The position numbers and the translations under genes were made by a program. The notes below the pieces were generated by a model. That model was not told where the DNA came from. It was given only the letters and a program-made list of their open reading frames with translations, and ran no database searches. DNA of 64,000 bases, taken from Halopelagius longus (GTDB lineage: Archaea; Halobacteriota; Halobacteria; Halobacteriales; Haloferacaceae). The DNA lies in the NCBI RefSeq assembly GCF_900100875.1, contig NZ_FNKQ01000002.1, forward strand, positions 744,001 to 808,000, in the 5' to 3' direction. Positions 42,000 through 50,492 of this stretch are shown one piece after another. The stretch's first letter is position 1; each line of letters begins with the position of its first letter.

Positions 42000-44186
42000 T
42001 CAGTCGAGTTCGCGGGCCAGAACGTCCCGCAGGTCGGCTATCTCTCCGGCGTCGTACGTCAGCGTCTCGTCGCCGACGGTCAGGGAGAGGCGGCCGTCGT
42101 CGGTCGCCTCGCCCAGCGTTTCGACCGGCGCGACGCCGTCGAACGCCTCGCGGACGGCCTCTCCGTCGGTCGTCTCTACCACGGCGCGGCCGGGCGTCTC
42201 GTCGAACAGTGCGAGGAGGGAATCGACGGACACGTCCGCGCCCGCTTCCGCGGTGACCATCTCGGCCACGGAGACGGCGAGACCCCCGTGGCTCACGTCG
42301 TGGACCGCGAGCGTCGAGTCGAAGTCGGCGACGGTGGCGAGTGCGGCGACGGCGTCGAAGCCGTTCTCCGGAAGCGACGGGAAGGCGTCCGAGCCTCCCA
42401 GTTGCGCGAGGTACTCCGACCCGCCGAGTGCGCCGCCCGCCTCGCCGACGACGAGGAGTTCGCCCTCGCCGGAAAGCGAGAGGGGCGGGGCGTCGTACCC
42501 CGCCTTCGTCCCGACCATCGCCAGCGTCGGCGTCGGCGGAATCGGGCCGGAGACGGAGTCGTTGTACAGCGAGACGTTGCCGCCGACGACCGGCACCGAG
42601 AGGTCCCGGCACATGTCGGCGAGGCCGTCCACGATACCTTTGAACCCGCCGTACACGTCGGGCTTCTCGGGGTTCCCGCCGTTCAGGCAGTCCACCGCGG
42701 CGAGGGGGGTCGCCCCCTTCGCGGCGAGGTTCGCGGCGTTCTCCAACGCGACGGCGCGCGCGCCCTCGTACGGCGCACACGTCGTCCAGTTGGGGTTCGC
42801 GCCCGAGGAGACGGCGACGCCCGTGCCGGACTCGCGGACGGCGACGACGGCGGCGTCGTCGCCCGGTCGGACGGTCGTCCGCAGACCGACCTCGTGGTCG
42901 TACTGGCGGTACACCCACCGCTTCGACGCCGTGTTCGGACTGGCGACGACGGACTCGAACGCCTCCCGCAGGTCGGCGTCCGGCAGGTTCCGTTCGGGCG
43001 TCTCCGGTTCGACCGAGTCCAAGTCGTTCATCGGCGCGCCCTCAGCGAGGAACTCCGGCGGCACGTCCACGACGGTCTCTCGCCCCCGCGGTTCGCTCCG
43101 CTCACCGCTCGGGTCGTCCGAGTCGCTACGCGCCTCGCTCTCGTCGAACGTGCAGACGTAGTTGCCCTCCGCGACTTCGCCGATGACCGAACAGCCGAGG
43201 TCGTACTTCTCGGCTACCTCCTCGACGCCCTCGACGTCCTCGGGGCGCACCTCGTACACCATGCGCTCTTGGGACTCCGCGAGCAGGATTTCGAGCGCGC
43301 TCATGTTCGGTTCGCGCTGGTGGACCCGGTTCAGGTCGATTCGCGCGCCGAACCCGCCCTTCGCGACGAGTTCGGAGGACGCGCCGCCGAGTCCCGCCGC
43401 GCCCAAGTCGCGGGCCGACTGGACGAGGTTCGCCTCGACGAGTTCCTCGTTGGCCTCGATGAGGAGTTTCTCCGTGTAGGGGTCGCCGACCTGCACCGCG
43501 GGGCGGTCCTCGGTTTCGGCGTCCTCCGCGAGGTCCTCGCTGGCGAACGACGCGCCGCCGAGGCCGTCTCGGCCCGTCGAGTTGCCGACGAGGACGAGTT
43601 TGTTCCCCGCCGCCTGCGCTTCGGCGGTGACGAGGCGGTCGGGGTCCAACAGGCCGACGCAGGCGACGTTCACGAGGGGGTTGCCCTCGTAGTTCTCGTG
43701 GAACTCCACGCTCCCGGCGACGGTGGGGACGCCGATCGCGTTGCCGTAGTCGGAGATGCCCTCGACGACGCCCTCCAACAGGTACTGGGAGTGCTCGCGG
43801 TCGAACGCGCCGAAGTAGAGGCTGTCCGCGAGGGCGATTGGGTACGCGCCCATCGAGAGGGTGTCGCGGACGATGCCGCCGACGCCCGTCGCCGCGCCGT
43901 CGTAGGGGTCCACGTACGAGGGGTGGTTGTGGCTCTCGATGCCCATCGTGATGTACATCTCCTCGCCGTCCTCGCCGTGGACGGGGAGGGATACCACGGC
44001 GGCGTCGTCGCCGGGGCCGACGACGACTCGCTCGCCGTCCGACGAGAAGGCCGAGAGCAGGGGCCGCGACGAACGGTACGCGCAGTGCTCGCTCCAGAGG
44101 TTCTCGAAGAGTTCCGCTTCCGCCGCCGTCGGGTCGCGCCCGAGTTCCGACGTGATGCGGTCGTAGTCCGAATCCGGCAGGCTCAT
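42000..44186 (-). CDS. purL: Phosphoribosylformylglycinamidine synthase subunit PurL
   Basis: A 728-residue AIR-synthase-fold enzyme that makes FGAM from FGAR and glutamine-derived ammonia in purine biosynthesis, acting with PurQ and PurS. The N-terminal [11 protein letters not shown] (about 30-40), G-P-G-D-D-A-A-V (about 57-64), [10 protein letters not shown] (about 80-89) and the duplicated nucleotide site in the second half (R-P-G-D-D-A-A-V) mark it clearly. A 21-residue insert (about 349-369) is rich in Ser, Glu and Arg. The subunits purQ/purS are not in the window. Confidence 0.95.
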   Translation of the reverse strand: MSLPDSDYDRITSELGRDPTAAEAELFENLWSEHCAYRSSRPLLSAFSSDGERVVVGPGDDAAVVSLPVHGEDGEEMYITMGIESHNHPSYVDPYDGAATGVGGIVRDTLSMGAYPIALADSLYFGAFDREHSQYLLEGVVEGISDYGNAIGVPTVAGSVEFHENYEGNPLVNVACVGLLDPDRLVTAEAQAAGNKLVLVGNSTGRDGLGGASFASEDLAEDAETEDRPAVQVGDPYTEKLLIEANEELVEANLVQSARDLGAAGLGGASSELVAKGGFGARIDLNRVHQREPNMSALEILLAESQERMVYEVRPEDVEGVEEVAEKYDLGCSVIGEVAEGNYVCTFDESEARSDSDDPSGERSEPRGRETVVDVPPEFLAEGAPMNDLDSVEPETPERNLPDADLREAFESVVASPNTASKRWVYRQYDHEVGLRTTVRPGDDAAVVAVRESGTGVAVSSGANPNWTTCAPYEGARAVALENAANLAAKGATPLAAVDCLNGGNPEKPDVYGGFKGIVDGLADMCRDLSVPVVGGNVSLYNDSVSGPIPPTPTLAMVGTKAGYDAPPLSLSGEGELLVVGEAGGALGGSEYLAQLGGSDAFPSLPENGFDAVAALATVADFDSTLAVHDVSHGGLAVSVAEMVTAEAGADVSVDSLLALFDETPGRAVVETTDGEAVREAFDGVAPVETLGEATDDGRLSLTVGDETLTYDAGEIADLRDVLARELD
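43080..43142 (-). other. Low-complexity insertion inside purL
   Basis: The 63-base stretch encodes [10 protein letters not shown] followed by [11 protein letters not shown], lying in a loop between conserved PurL segments (C-T-F-D and E-T-V-V-D-V-P). It is absent from standard PurL sequences and similar in style to Ser/Glu/Arg peptides that are recurrent in haloarchaeal proteins. Confidence 0.5.
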
Positions 44187-44314
44187 TCACTTCCCTGTTT
44201 AAATTGACCGGGTTAATGCTTTTCTGTGTGCACGGACGTGCATCACACCGCGGAGGGCGGCCGCGACCGGCGCGGACCGGGTGGCTTTTTTAGACCGGGG
44301 GAGTACGACCGGGC

Positions 44315-44998
44315 GTGTTACGGGTCGAGTTGCACGCGCATTCGTCGCTCTCGTACGACGGGCGCGACCCCGTCGAACTCCTCTTAGAGCAAGCGAGGGC
44401 GGTCGGGTTGGACGCTCTCGCCGTCACCGACCACGACGAGATAGACGCGAGTCTGAAAGCCGCCGACGTCGCCGAGGAGTACGGCCTCGTCGGCATCCCC
44501 GGCGCGGAGATAACCTCCGCGGCCGGGCACGTCCTCGCGTTGGGCATCGAGGAGTTGATTCCCGCCGGTCTCTCCTTCGACGAGACGCTCGACCGAATCC
44601 GACAGCAGGGCGGCACCGCCGTCGTTCCGCACCCGTTTCAGTCCTCGCGGCACGGCGTCGCGCCGCACGTCACCCGCGCGCAACTGGCCTCGGCGGACGC
44701 CATCGAGATATACAACTCGCGGCTGTTCACCGGGCTGGCGAACCGGCAGGCCGAACGGTTCGCCACGGCCCGCGGACTGCCGATGACCGCCGGGAGCGAC
44801 GCGCACATAAGCGAGATGGTCGGGCAAGCGGTGACCGAAGTGGGGACCGACACGCGCACCGCCGACGCCATCTTGGACGCCATCGAAGCCGGACGGACGA
44901 GCGTCATCGGCAAGAAGACGCCGTGGCGCATCTCGCTCCAACAGTTCGGCGGCGGCGTCAAGCGGCGCATCGTCCGCGGCGTCGCCGACTTCCTCTGA
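44315..44998 (+). CDS. PHP domain phosphoesterase
   Basis: A 227-residue metal-dependent phosphoesterase of the PHP type. It begins V-L-R-V-E-L-H-A-H-S-S-L-S-Y-D-G-R with metal-binding His residues at about 7 and 9, then V-T-D-H-D-E-I (about 34-40), V-V-P-H-P-F (about 106-111) and G-S-D-A-H (about 150-154). It starts at GTG 44315, 27 bases after the TATA-like CTTTTTTAG. The stop shares a base with the next start (TGATG). Confidence 0.88.
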   Translation: MLRVELHAHSSLSYDGRDPVELLLEQARAVGLDALAVTDHDEIDASLKAADVAEEYGLVGIPGAEITSAAGHVLALGIEELIPAGLSFDETLDRIRQQGGTAVVPHPFQSSRHGVAPHVTRAQLASADAIEIYNSRLFTGLANRQAERFATARGLPMTAGSDAHISEMVGQAVTEVGTDTRTADAILDAIEAGRTSVIGKKTPWRISLQQFGGGVKRRIVRGVADFL

Positions 44999-46134
44999 TG
45001 TCCCGACTCCGCGGCGCGGACGAACGGACCGTCGGAGACGCGATAGCGACGGGCGACCCCCTCCCCGGAACCGCCGGGTTCGCGGGCGAGGTGGACGGCC
45101 GCCTCGTTCGGGACGTTCTGGGCCGCCAACCGCTCTTCTACGAGGCCTCCGAGCCCGCGACGTGGAGTTTCGACCGCCGGGACCTGACGGACCCCGTCTC
45201 CCTCCCGGCGGGCGTCGTCCGTCCGGTAGACGCGGGCGCCGACGCCGACTCGCCGGAAAACGGCGGAGACGAACCGACGTGGACGCTCCCGAACCCGGAC
45301 CCCTACGAGGACCGCGAGGCGGGACTCGACGCGGTTCGGGCGGCCGTCACCGAGTCCGTCGAGTCAGTCGATTCGGCGGGACTGGCCGTCGCCTTCTCCG
45401 GCGGCGTCGACTCCGCCGTCGTCGCCGCGGGCGTCCCCGACGCGCCGTGTTACGTCGCCGGGTTCGAGGGGAGTCACGACGTGACCGCCGCCCGCGAGGC
45501 GGCCGCGGCGATGGACCGCGACCTGCGCGTCGTCGAACTGACCCACGACGACCTGCGGGAGGCGGTGCCCGAACTCGTCTCCGTCCTCGGGCGGACGAAC
45601 CCGATGGACCTCCAAATCGTCCTGCCCCTCTACCTCGTCGCGCGGCGCGCCGCCGAGGACGGCTTCGACCGACTCGCGGTCGGTCAGGGCGCGGACGAAC
45701 TGTTCGGCGGGTACGCGAAGGTGCAGAAGGCCCCCGAAGACCCGCGGGTCGAGGCCGACACCGTCCGCGGCGCGGCCCGCGAGATGGTGCTGACGCTCCC
45801 CGAGCAGTTGGAACGCGACGTTCTGGCCCTCCGGGCCGCGGGCGTCGAACCCGTCGCGCCCCTCCTCCACGACCGGGTGATCGAGGCGGCGCTTCCGCTC
45901 CCGGGCGAGTTACTGGTCGACGGCGAGACGCGGAAAGTCGCGCTCCGCGAGACGGCGCGGACGCTAGTTCCGGCGTCCGTCGCCGCGGCCGACAAGAAGG
46001 CCGTCCAGTACGGGACGTACGCCGCGCGGGAACTCGACCGCCTCGCGCGGCGGGCGGGGTTCAAGCGGCGGATGGACGACCACGTCGAGAAGTACGTGAC
46101 GTCGCTCGTCGGCGACGGCGACGACGAACGGTAG
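44998..46134 (+). CDS. Asparagine-synthase-like amidotransferase without N-terminal Cys
   Basis: A 378-residue ATP-pyrophosphatase protein, homologous to the C-terminal half of AsnB. The PP-loop S-G-G-V-D-S is at about residues 132-137, and the synthetase motif G-Q-G-A-D-E-L-F-G-G-Y is near 229-239. The N-terminal 85 residues hold only a degraded Ntn-hydrolase-like piece (V-R-D-V-L-G-R-Q-P-L-F-Y-E), with no Cys at position 2, so the glutaminase activity is absent. It may use free ammonia or adenylate another acid. Overlaps the PHP gene. Confidence 0.82.
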   Translation: MSRLRGADERTVGDAIATGDPLPGTAGFAGEVDGRLVRDVLGRQPLFYEASEPATWSFDRRDLTDPVSLPAGVVRPVDAGADADSPENGGDEPTWTLPNPDPYEDREAGLDAVRAAVTESVESVDSAGLAVAFSGGVDSAVVAAGVPDAPCYVAGFEGSHDVTAAREAAAAMDRDLRVVELTHDDLREAVPELVSVLGRTNPMDLQIVLPLYLVARRAAEDGFDRLAVGQGADELFGGYAKVQKAPEDPRVEADTVRGAAREMVLTLPEQLERDVLALRAAGVEPVAPLLHDRVIEAALPLPGELLVDGETRKVALRETARTLVPASVAAADKKAVQYGTYAARELDRLARRAGFKRRMDDHVEKYVTSLVGDGDDER

Positions 46135-46614
46135 CTACGGTTTCTCCGCCGCGTCGACCGTTTCGATGGCTTCGAGCCCTATCTGTACCGTGTCGGCGTC
46201 GAGGTCGCTCTCTTTGAGGTCCGAGGCGGTGTACCAGTCCCACCGCTCCGGGGGTGCCTCGCCGTCGGCGGGAGCTATCTCCCGGGAGTCGGCGCGCGCG
46301 AAGTAGACGTGGTCGATGTGCTGGTGGCCGACGCGGCCGTCCTCGTGGACGTTCACGTCGTACAGCATCGTGTACGCCGGTTCGGGGAGCGCCCGACCGC
46401 CGGGGGCGTCGATTTCGGGCGTCTCCGCGACGAGCGTCGCGTCCAGTCCCGTCTCCTCTCTGACTTCGCGGAGACCCGCCTCGTGGGGGAGTTCGTCCCT
46501 GTCGACGTGCCCGCCCGGCGGGACGCGGATGCCCAGCCTGTCGTGGCGGTGGAGGGCGGTAGCGCCGTCCGCGACGACGTACACCGTCGCGGTGAAGTGT
46601 CGAGTCGTCTCCAT
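46135..46614 (-). CDS. NUDIX hydrolase
   Basis: A 159-residue protein with the NUDIX box G-G-H-V-D-R-D-E-L at about residues 33-41 and L-R-E-V-R-E-E-T-G-L at about 48-57, satisfying GX5EX7REUXEEXGU. It hydrolyses nucleoside diphosphates linked to other moieties. It converges with the gene to the left (46134/46135) and its ATG at 46614 lies beside a hairpin cluster. The substrate is unknown. Confidence 0.9.
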   Translation of the reverse strand: METTRHFTATVYVVADGATALHRHDRLGIRVPPGGHVDRDELPHEAGLREVREETGLDATLVAETPEIDAPGGRALPEPAYTMLYDVNVHEDGRVGHQHIDHVYFARADSREIAPADGEAPPERWDWYTASDLKESDLDADTVQIGLEAIETVDAAEKP

Positions 46615-46654
46615 GCCCGTCCGTTCGCCCGCCGGAAAGTGGGTCTTGCGGAAC

Positions 46655-46705
46655 GTCGTCGCTCCGGGGGACGGCGGAGCGACGACTGCGCCGAACGGCG
46701 CAGTC
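46655..46705. terminator. Two overlapping perfect hairpins after tfb
   Basis: A 12-bp perfect stem (GTCGTCGCTCCG at 46655-46666 with CGGAGCGACGAC at 46675-46686) overlaps by three bases a second stem (GACTGCGCC at 46684-46692 with GGCGCAGTC at 46697-46705). They sit about 40 bases downstream of the tfb stop, so they may stabilise or end its transcript, or be a repeat element. Confidence 0.5.
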
Positions 46706-46743
46706 GCTCGGGGCGCGACGAGCGGAAAAGAACAGCCGACGGT

Positions 46744-47739
46744 CTACGGCATCGAGAGCTGTTCTTCGGCTTCGAGAAGCTCGTGGTAGCGGTTGCGGAT
46801 GGTGACCTCCGAGATGCTCGCCACGTCGCTGACCTGACTCTGCGTCACCTTCTCGTTCGTCAGAAGCGACGCGGCGTAGACGGCGGCGGCCGCGAGGCCG
46901 ACCGGCGACTTGCCCGAGTGGACGCCCTTCTGCTTTGCGTTCTTCAGCAACTGCCGCGCGCGGCGTTCGGACTCGTCCGAGAGGTCGAGTTCCGAGGCGA
47001 ACCGCGGGACGTACTGCTCCGGGTCGGCGGGCTTTATCTGCAACTTCAGTTCGCGGACGACGTAGCGGTACGTCCGCGCGATTTCGTCTTTGCCGACGCG
47101 GGAGACGTTGGTAATCTCGTCGAGCGAGCGCGGGGTGCCCGCCTGCCGCGCCGCGGCGTACAGCGCCGCCGTCGCGACGCCCTCGATGGAACGTCCCGGT
47201 AGCAGGTCGTCGTTGAGCGCGCGGCGGTAGATGACCGAGGCGGTCTCGCGGACGTTCTCGGGCAGGCCGAGCGCCGAGGCCATGCGGTCTATCTCGCCGA
47301 GCGCCTGCTTCAGGTTGCGCTCCTTGGAGTCGCGGGTGCGGAACCGCTCGTTCCACGTCCGGAGGCGCTGCATCTTCTCGCGCTGGCGCGAGGACAGCGA
47401 CTTCCCGTAGGCGTCTTTGTTCTGCCACCCGATGTTGGTCGAGAGCCCCTTGTCGTGCATCATGTTCGTCGTCGGCGCGCCGACGCGGGACTTCTCGTCT
47501 TTCTCCCGGGAATCGAAGGCGCGCCACTCGGGGCCGTGGTCTATCTCGTCTTCTTCGACGACGAGGCCGCACTCGTCACAGACAGTCTCTCCGTGTTCGT
47601 TGTCCGTGACGAGGTTCTCCGAACCGCACTCGGGGCAGCGCAGTTGCTCGTCGTCGCCCTCTTGCGTCTCCTCCGTCTCGTTGTCACGCTCGCGCGCGCG
47701 TGCGCGCTCAGACGTGAAGCTTCGGACGCTGTCAGTCAT
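46744..47739 (-). CDS. tfb: Transcription initiation factor IIB
   Basis: A 331-residue TFB. The N-terminal zinc ribbon has C-P-E-C (about residues 35-38) and C-D-E-C (about 54-57). The B-finger reads G-P-E-W-R-A-F-D (about 69-76), and two cyclin repeats (about 135-225 and 230-320) contain the R-S-I-E-G-V-A-T-A-A-L-Y and S-P-V-G-L-A-A-A-A-V-Y signatures. TFB bridges TBP on the promoter and RNA polymerase. Haloarchaea have several TFB paralogues. ATG 47739 fits the usual start, and a strong TATA lies at 47791-47803. Confidence 0.95.
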   Translation of the reverse strand: MTDSVRSFTSERARARERDNETEETQEGDDEQLRCPECGSENLVTDNEHGETVCDECGLVVEEDEIDHGPEWRAFDSREKDEKSRVGAPTTNMMHDKGLSTNIGWQNKDAYGKSLSSRQREKMQRLRTWNERFRTRDSKERNLKQALGEIDRMASALGLPENVRETASVIYRRALNDDLLPGRSIEGVATAALYAAARQAGTPRSLDEITNVSRVGKDEIARTYRYVVRELKLQIKPADPEQYVPRFASELDLSDESERRARQLLKNAKQKGVHSGKSPVGLAAAAVYAASLLTNEKVTQSQVSDVASISEVTIRNRYHELLEAEEQLSMP

Positions 47740-48118
47740 AGTTGGGCAGAGAAACGGGCTGGAGCGTTCTCCGGTTACGACTACCCGCGGGTTTTACTTA
47801 TATGTGTCGGCAGAATCCGTTCGCGACTCGGCCGAAAATTACATGGCGTCGGTACGACGGCGGGAATCAGTCGGTTTGGATACAGAACAACCAGTGTTTC
47901 ACTCGGGTGAACGAAGGAAATATTTACCAGTTCCGTCGATTCGCGCCTCTCGCATCTCCGTCGCAGTCGCCGTCACCGCCGTCGTAGTAACACCGGAGGC
48001 ATCTAACTTGGGTGTCACGGCCGACCCCTCGCTTCGATGGGGACGCCGACCGGTCGGGGTCGGACCCCGACTCCCGCACACCGAAACCCTTACTCCCGGC
48101 CCCCGGTTTCGCAGATAC
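47740..48118. promoter_or_regulatory. Divergent promoter region of tfb and gatC
   Basis: About 380 bases without a recognised gene. It has a strong TATA for tfb on the minus strand (TATAAGTAAAA, 47791-47803) and other A/T-rich patches (AAATATTTAC at 47930-47939). CCCTTACTC at about 48088 is 30 bases before the gatC ATG. No RNA or protein was identified. Confidence 0.5.
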
Positions 48119-48397
48119 ATGAGCGATACGCCCGTCGACGCCGAGGAAGTGCGGCACGTCGCCGAACTGGCGCGGGTGAACCTCGACGAGGAGGAAGTCG
48201 AGGAGTTCTCCGCGCAGTTCGCCGACATCCTCGAATACTTCGACGCTCTCGACGAGGTTCCCGAAGTCGACGCCGACTCGGACCTCGTGAACGTGATGCG
48301 GCCCGACGAAGTGCAGGACAGCCTCGACCAGGAGGAGGCGCTGGAAAACGCCCCCGAGACGGAAGACGGCTTCTTCAAAGGACCGCGGGTGTCGTAG
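48119..48397 (+). CDS. gatC: Asp-tRNA(Asn)/Glu-tRNA(Gln) amidotransferase subunit GatC
   Basis: A 92-residue small subunit of the GatCAB transamidase, which amidates misacylated Asp-tRNA(Asn) (and Glu-tRNA(Gln)). The sequence begins D-A-E-E-V-R-H-V-A-E-L-A-R-V-N-L (about 7-22) and ends in D-G-F-F-K-G-P-R-V, as in GatC. The ATG at 48119 is the proper start, with the in-frame upstream ORF being a shadow. It abuts gatA without a gap. GatB is elsewhere. Confidence 0.93.
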   Translation: MSDTPVDAEEVRHVAELARVNLDEEEVEEFSAQFADILEYFDALDEVPEVDADSDLVNVMRPDEVQDSLDQEEALENAPETEDGFFKGPRVS

Positions 48398-49693
48398 ATG
48401 AGCGCGAACATCTTCATCACCGAAGAGACTATCGAGGGAGCCGACGACGGCCCCCTTTCTGACCTCACCGTCGCCGTCAAAGACAACATCAGCACCGAGG
48501 GCGTCCGGACGACGTGCGGGTCGGCGATGCTCGAGGAGTACGTCCCGCCGTACGACGCGACGGTCGTCGAACGCCTGAAGGAGGCCGGCGCGACCATCGT
48601 CGGGAAGGCCAATATGGACGAGTTCGGGATGGGCGGGACGACGGAGACGTCCGCCTACGGCCCGACGAAGAACCCGGTCGACGAGGAACGCGTCCCCGGC
48701 GGGTCCTCCGGAGGGTCCGCCGCCGCCGTCGCCGCCGGCGAGGCGGACGTGGCGCTCGGATCCGACACCGGCGGGTCGGTCCGCAACCCCGCCGCCTTCT
48801 GCGGCGTCGTCGGCCTCAAGCCGACGTACGGCCTCGTCTCGCGGTACGGCCTCGTCGCGTACGCGAACTCCTTAGAGCAGATCGGCCCCATCGCCTCGAA
48901 CGTCGAGGACGCCGCGAGACTGCTCGACGTCATCTCCGGGCCCGACCCGCGGGACGGGACGACGCGGTACGACGAGAACGGCGGCCACCCCGCCGAGAAC
49001 TCCGAGTACGCCGCCGCCGCGGACGGCGACGTCGAGGGGATGACCGTCGGCGTCATCACGGACCTGCTCGAAGGCGCGGACGAGGGAGTCGTCGAGACGT
49101 TCGAGGCGTCGCTCTCGGACCTCGAATCGCGCGGCGCGGAACTCGTGGACGTGAGCCTCGAATCGCTCGAACACGCGGTGCAGGCGTACTACGTCATCGC
49201 GATGTCCGAGGCGTCCTCGAACCTCGCGCGCTTCGACGGCGTCCGCTACGGCGTCTCCGGCGGGTACGAGGGCAACTGGAACGACGCCTTCGCCCGCGCC
49301 CGCGAGGAGGGCTTCGGCGAGGAGGTCAAGCGCCGCATCCTGCTCGGGACGTACGCGCTGTCTGCGGGCTACCACGACAAGTACTACAAGAAGGCCCAAG
49401 ACGCCCGCGCGTGGATAAAGCGGGACTTCGACGCCGCGTTCGAGGAGGCGGACGTGCTGGCGACGCCGACGATGCCGGTGGTGCCGCCGCGACTCGGCGA
49501 GAGCCTCTCGGACCCGCTTCAGTTGTACCTGATGGACGCGAACACCGTCCCGGTGAACCTCGCGAACCTCCCCGCCGTCTCCGTGCCCGCGGGCGAATCG
49601 GAGGGCCTGCCGGTCGGCCTGCAACTCGTCGGCCCGAAGTTCGGCGAGGAGACCATCCTCCGGGCCGCCTCGGCCGTCGAGGACGCGCAGTAG
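48398..49693 (+). CDS. gatA: Asp-tRNA(Asn)/Glu-tRNA(Gln) amidotransferase subunit GatA
   Basis: A 431-residue amidase-signature glutaminase that makes ammonia for tRNA amidation. Catalytic residues appear in A-V-K-D-N-I (Lys, about 27), S-S-G-G-S-A-A-A-V (cis-Ser, about 107-115) and S-D-T-G-G-S-V-R (nucleophile Ser, about 131). The gene begins directly after the gatC stop (TAG ATG). It ends 118 bases before a TrkA-like gene. Confidence 0.95.
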   Translation: MSANIFITEETIEGADDGPLSDLTVAVKDNISTEGVRTTCGSAMLEEYVPPYDATVVERLKEAGATIVGKANMDEFGMGGTTETSAYGPTKNPVDEERVPGGSSGGSAAAVAAGEADVALGSDTGGSVRNPAAFCGVVGLKPTYGLVSRYGLVAYANSLEQIGPIASNVEDAARLLDVISGPDPRDGTTRYDENGGHPAENSEYAAAADGDVEGMTVGVITDLLEGADEGVVETFEASLSDLESRGAELVDVSLESLEHAVQAYYVIAMSEASSNLARFDGVRYGVSGGYEGNWNDAFARAREEGFGEEVKRRILLGTYALSAGYHDKYYKKAQDARAWIKRDFDAAFEEADVLATPTMPVVPPRLGESLSDPLQLYLMDANTVPVNLANLPAVSVPAGESEGLPVGLQLVGPKFGEETILRAASAVEDAQ

Positions 49694-49811
49694 TTCGGTC
49701 GCCGCTCTCGTTCTCGATTCTCGGTTCCCGCGCCCGTCCGACGCGTCGCACTCACGTCGGCGGAACGGTACGTTTTCAACGCGCCGCCCCGAGCGAATCG
49801 TACGAGTCGCT

Positions 49812-50492
49812 ATGTATCTCATCATCGTCGGAGCGGGCAACATCGGCTCTCCGCTCATCGAAATCGCCACGCAGGGCGGTAACGAAGTCGTCGTCGTGGA
49901 GAACGACGAGGAGAAAGCCGAGGAAGCCGCCTCGGAGTACGACTGTCTCGTTCTCAACGACGACGCGACGGAGAAGGAGACGCTCGTCGACGCGGGGGCC
50001 GACCGGGCCGACGCCCTCATCACGACGACGGACAAAGACGCGACGAACATCATGGTCTGTCTCCTCTCGCGGGAGTTGGAGATTCCCGACGTGGTGTCGG
50101 TCGTCCACAACGCCGAGCACATGGACATCTACAGTCGCATCGGCGTGAACACGATGGAGAACCCCCAGCGCCTCATCGCCGAGTATCTCTACCGGGCGGT
50201 CAAGCGCCCCTCCATCGTCGATTACATGCGCATCGGCGAGGAGGCGGAGGTGTTCGAGATTCGCGTCAACGAGGACGCGCCCATCGCCGGACGGACGCTC
50301 GAAGAGGCCGCCTCCAACGGTCTGCTCGGCGGCGACGTTCTCATCGTCGCCATCGAACGCGACGGCACGGGCGACCCCATCACCCCCCGCGGCGAGACCG
50401 TTATCGAGGGCGGTGACCTTCTCACCGTCTACTCCGCCACCGGCGCGACGGCCGAGGTGACGGACGTGTTCGGCCACTTCGAGGACCACTGA
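49812..50492 (+). CDS. trkA: TrkA-family K+ channel regulator
   Basis: A 226-residue cytosolic regulator with an NAD-binding RCK_N (Y-L-I-I-V-G-A-G-N-I-G-S, about 2-13, ending Val/Asp at about 30) and a C-terminal RCK_C domain (about 140-220, F-E-I-R-V-N-E-D-A-P-I-A-G). It gates a Trk K+ uptake subunit. The stop overlaps the next ATG (TGATG), so trkA and trkH are coupled. Confidence 0.9.
   Translation: MYLIIVGAGNIGSPLIEIATQGGNEVVVVENDEEKAEEAASEYDCLVLNDDATEKETLVDAGADRADALITTTDKDATNIMVCLLSRELEIPDVVSVVHNAEHMDIYSRIGVNTMENPQRLIAEYLYRAVKRPSIVDYMRIGEEAEVFEIRVNEDAPIAGRTLEEAASNGLLGGDVLIVAIERDGTGDPITPRGETVIEGGDLLTVYSATGATAEVTDVFGHFEDH

Noticed and set aside
42288-44207. Plus-strand open frame of 639 codons
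   Set aside because: It lies fully opposite to PurL and has only shadow composition.
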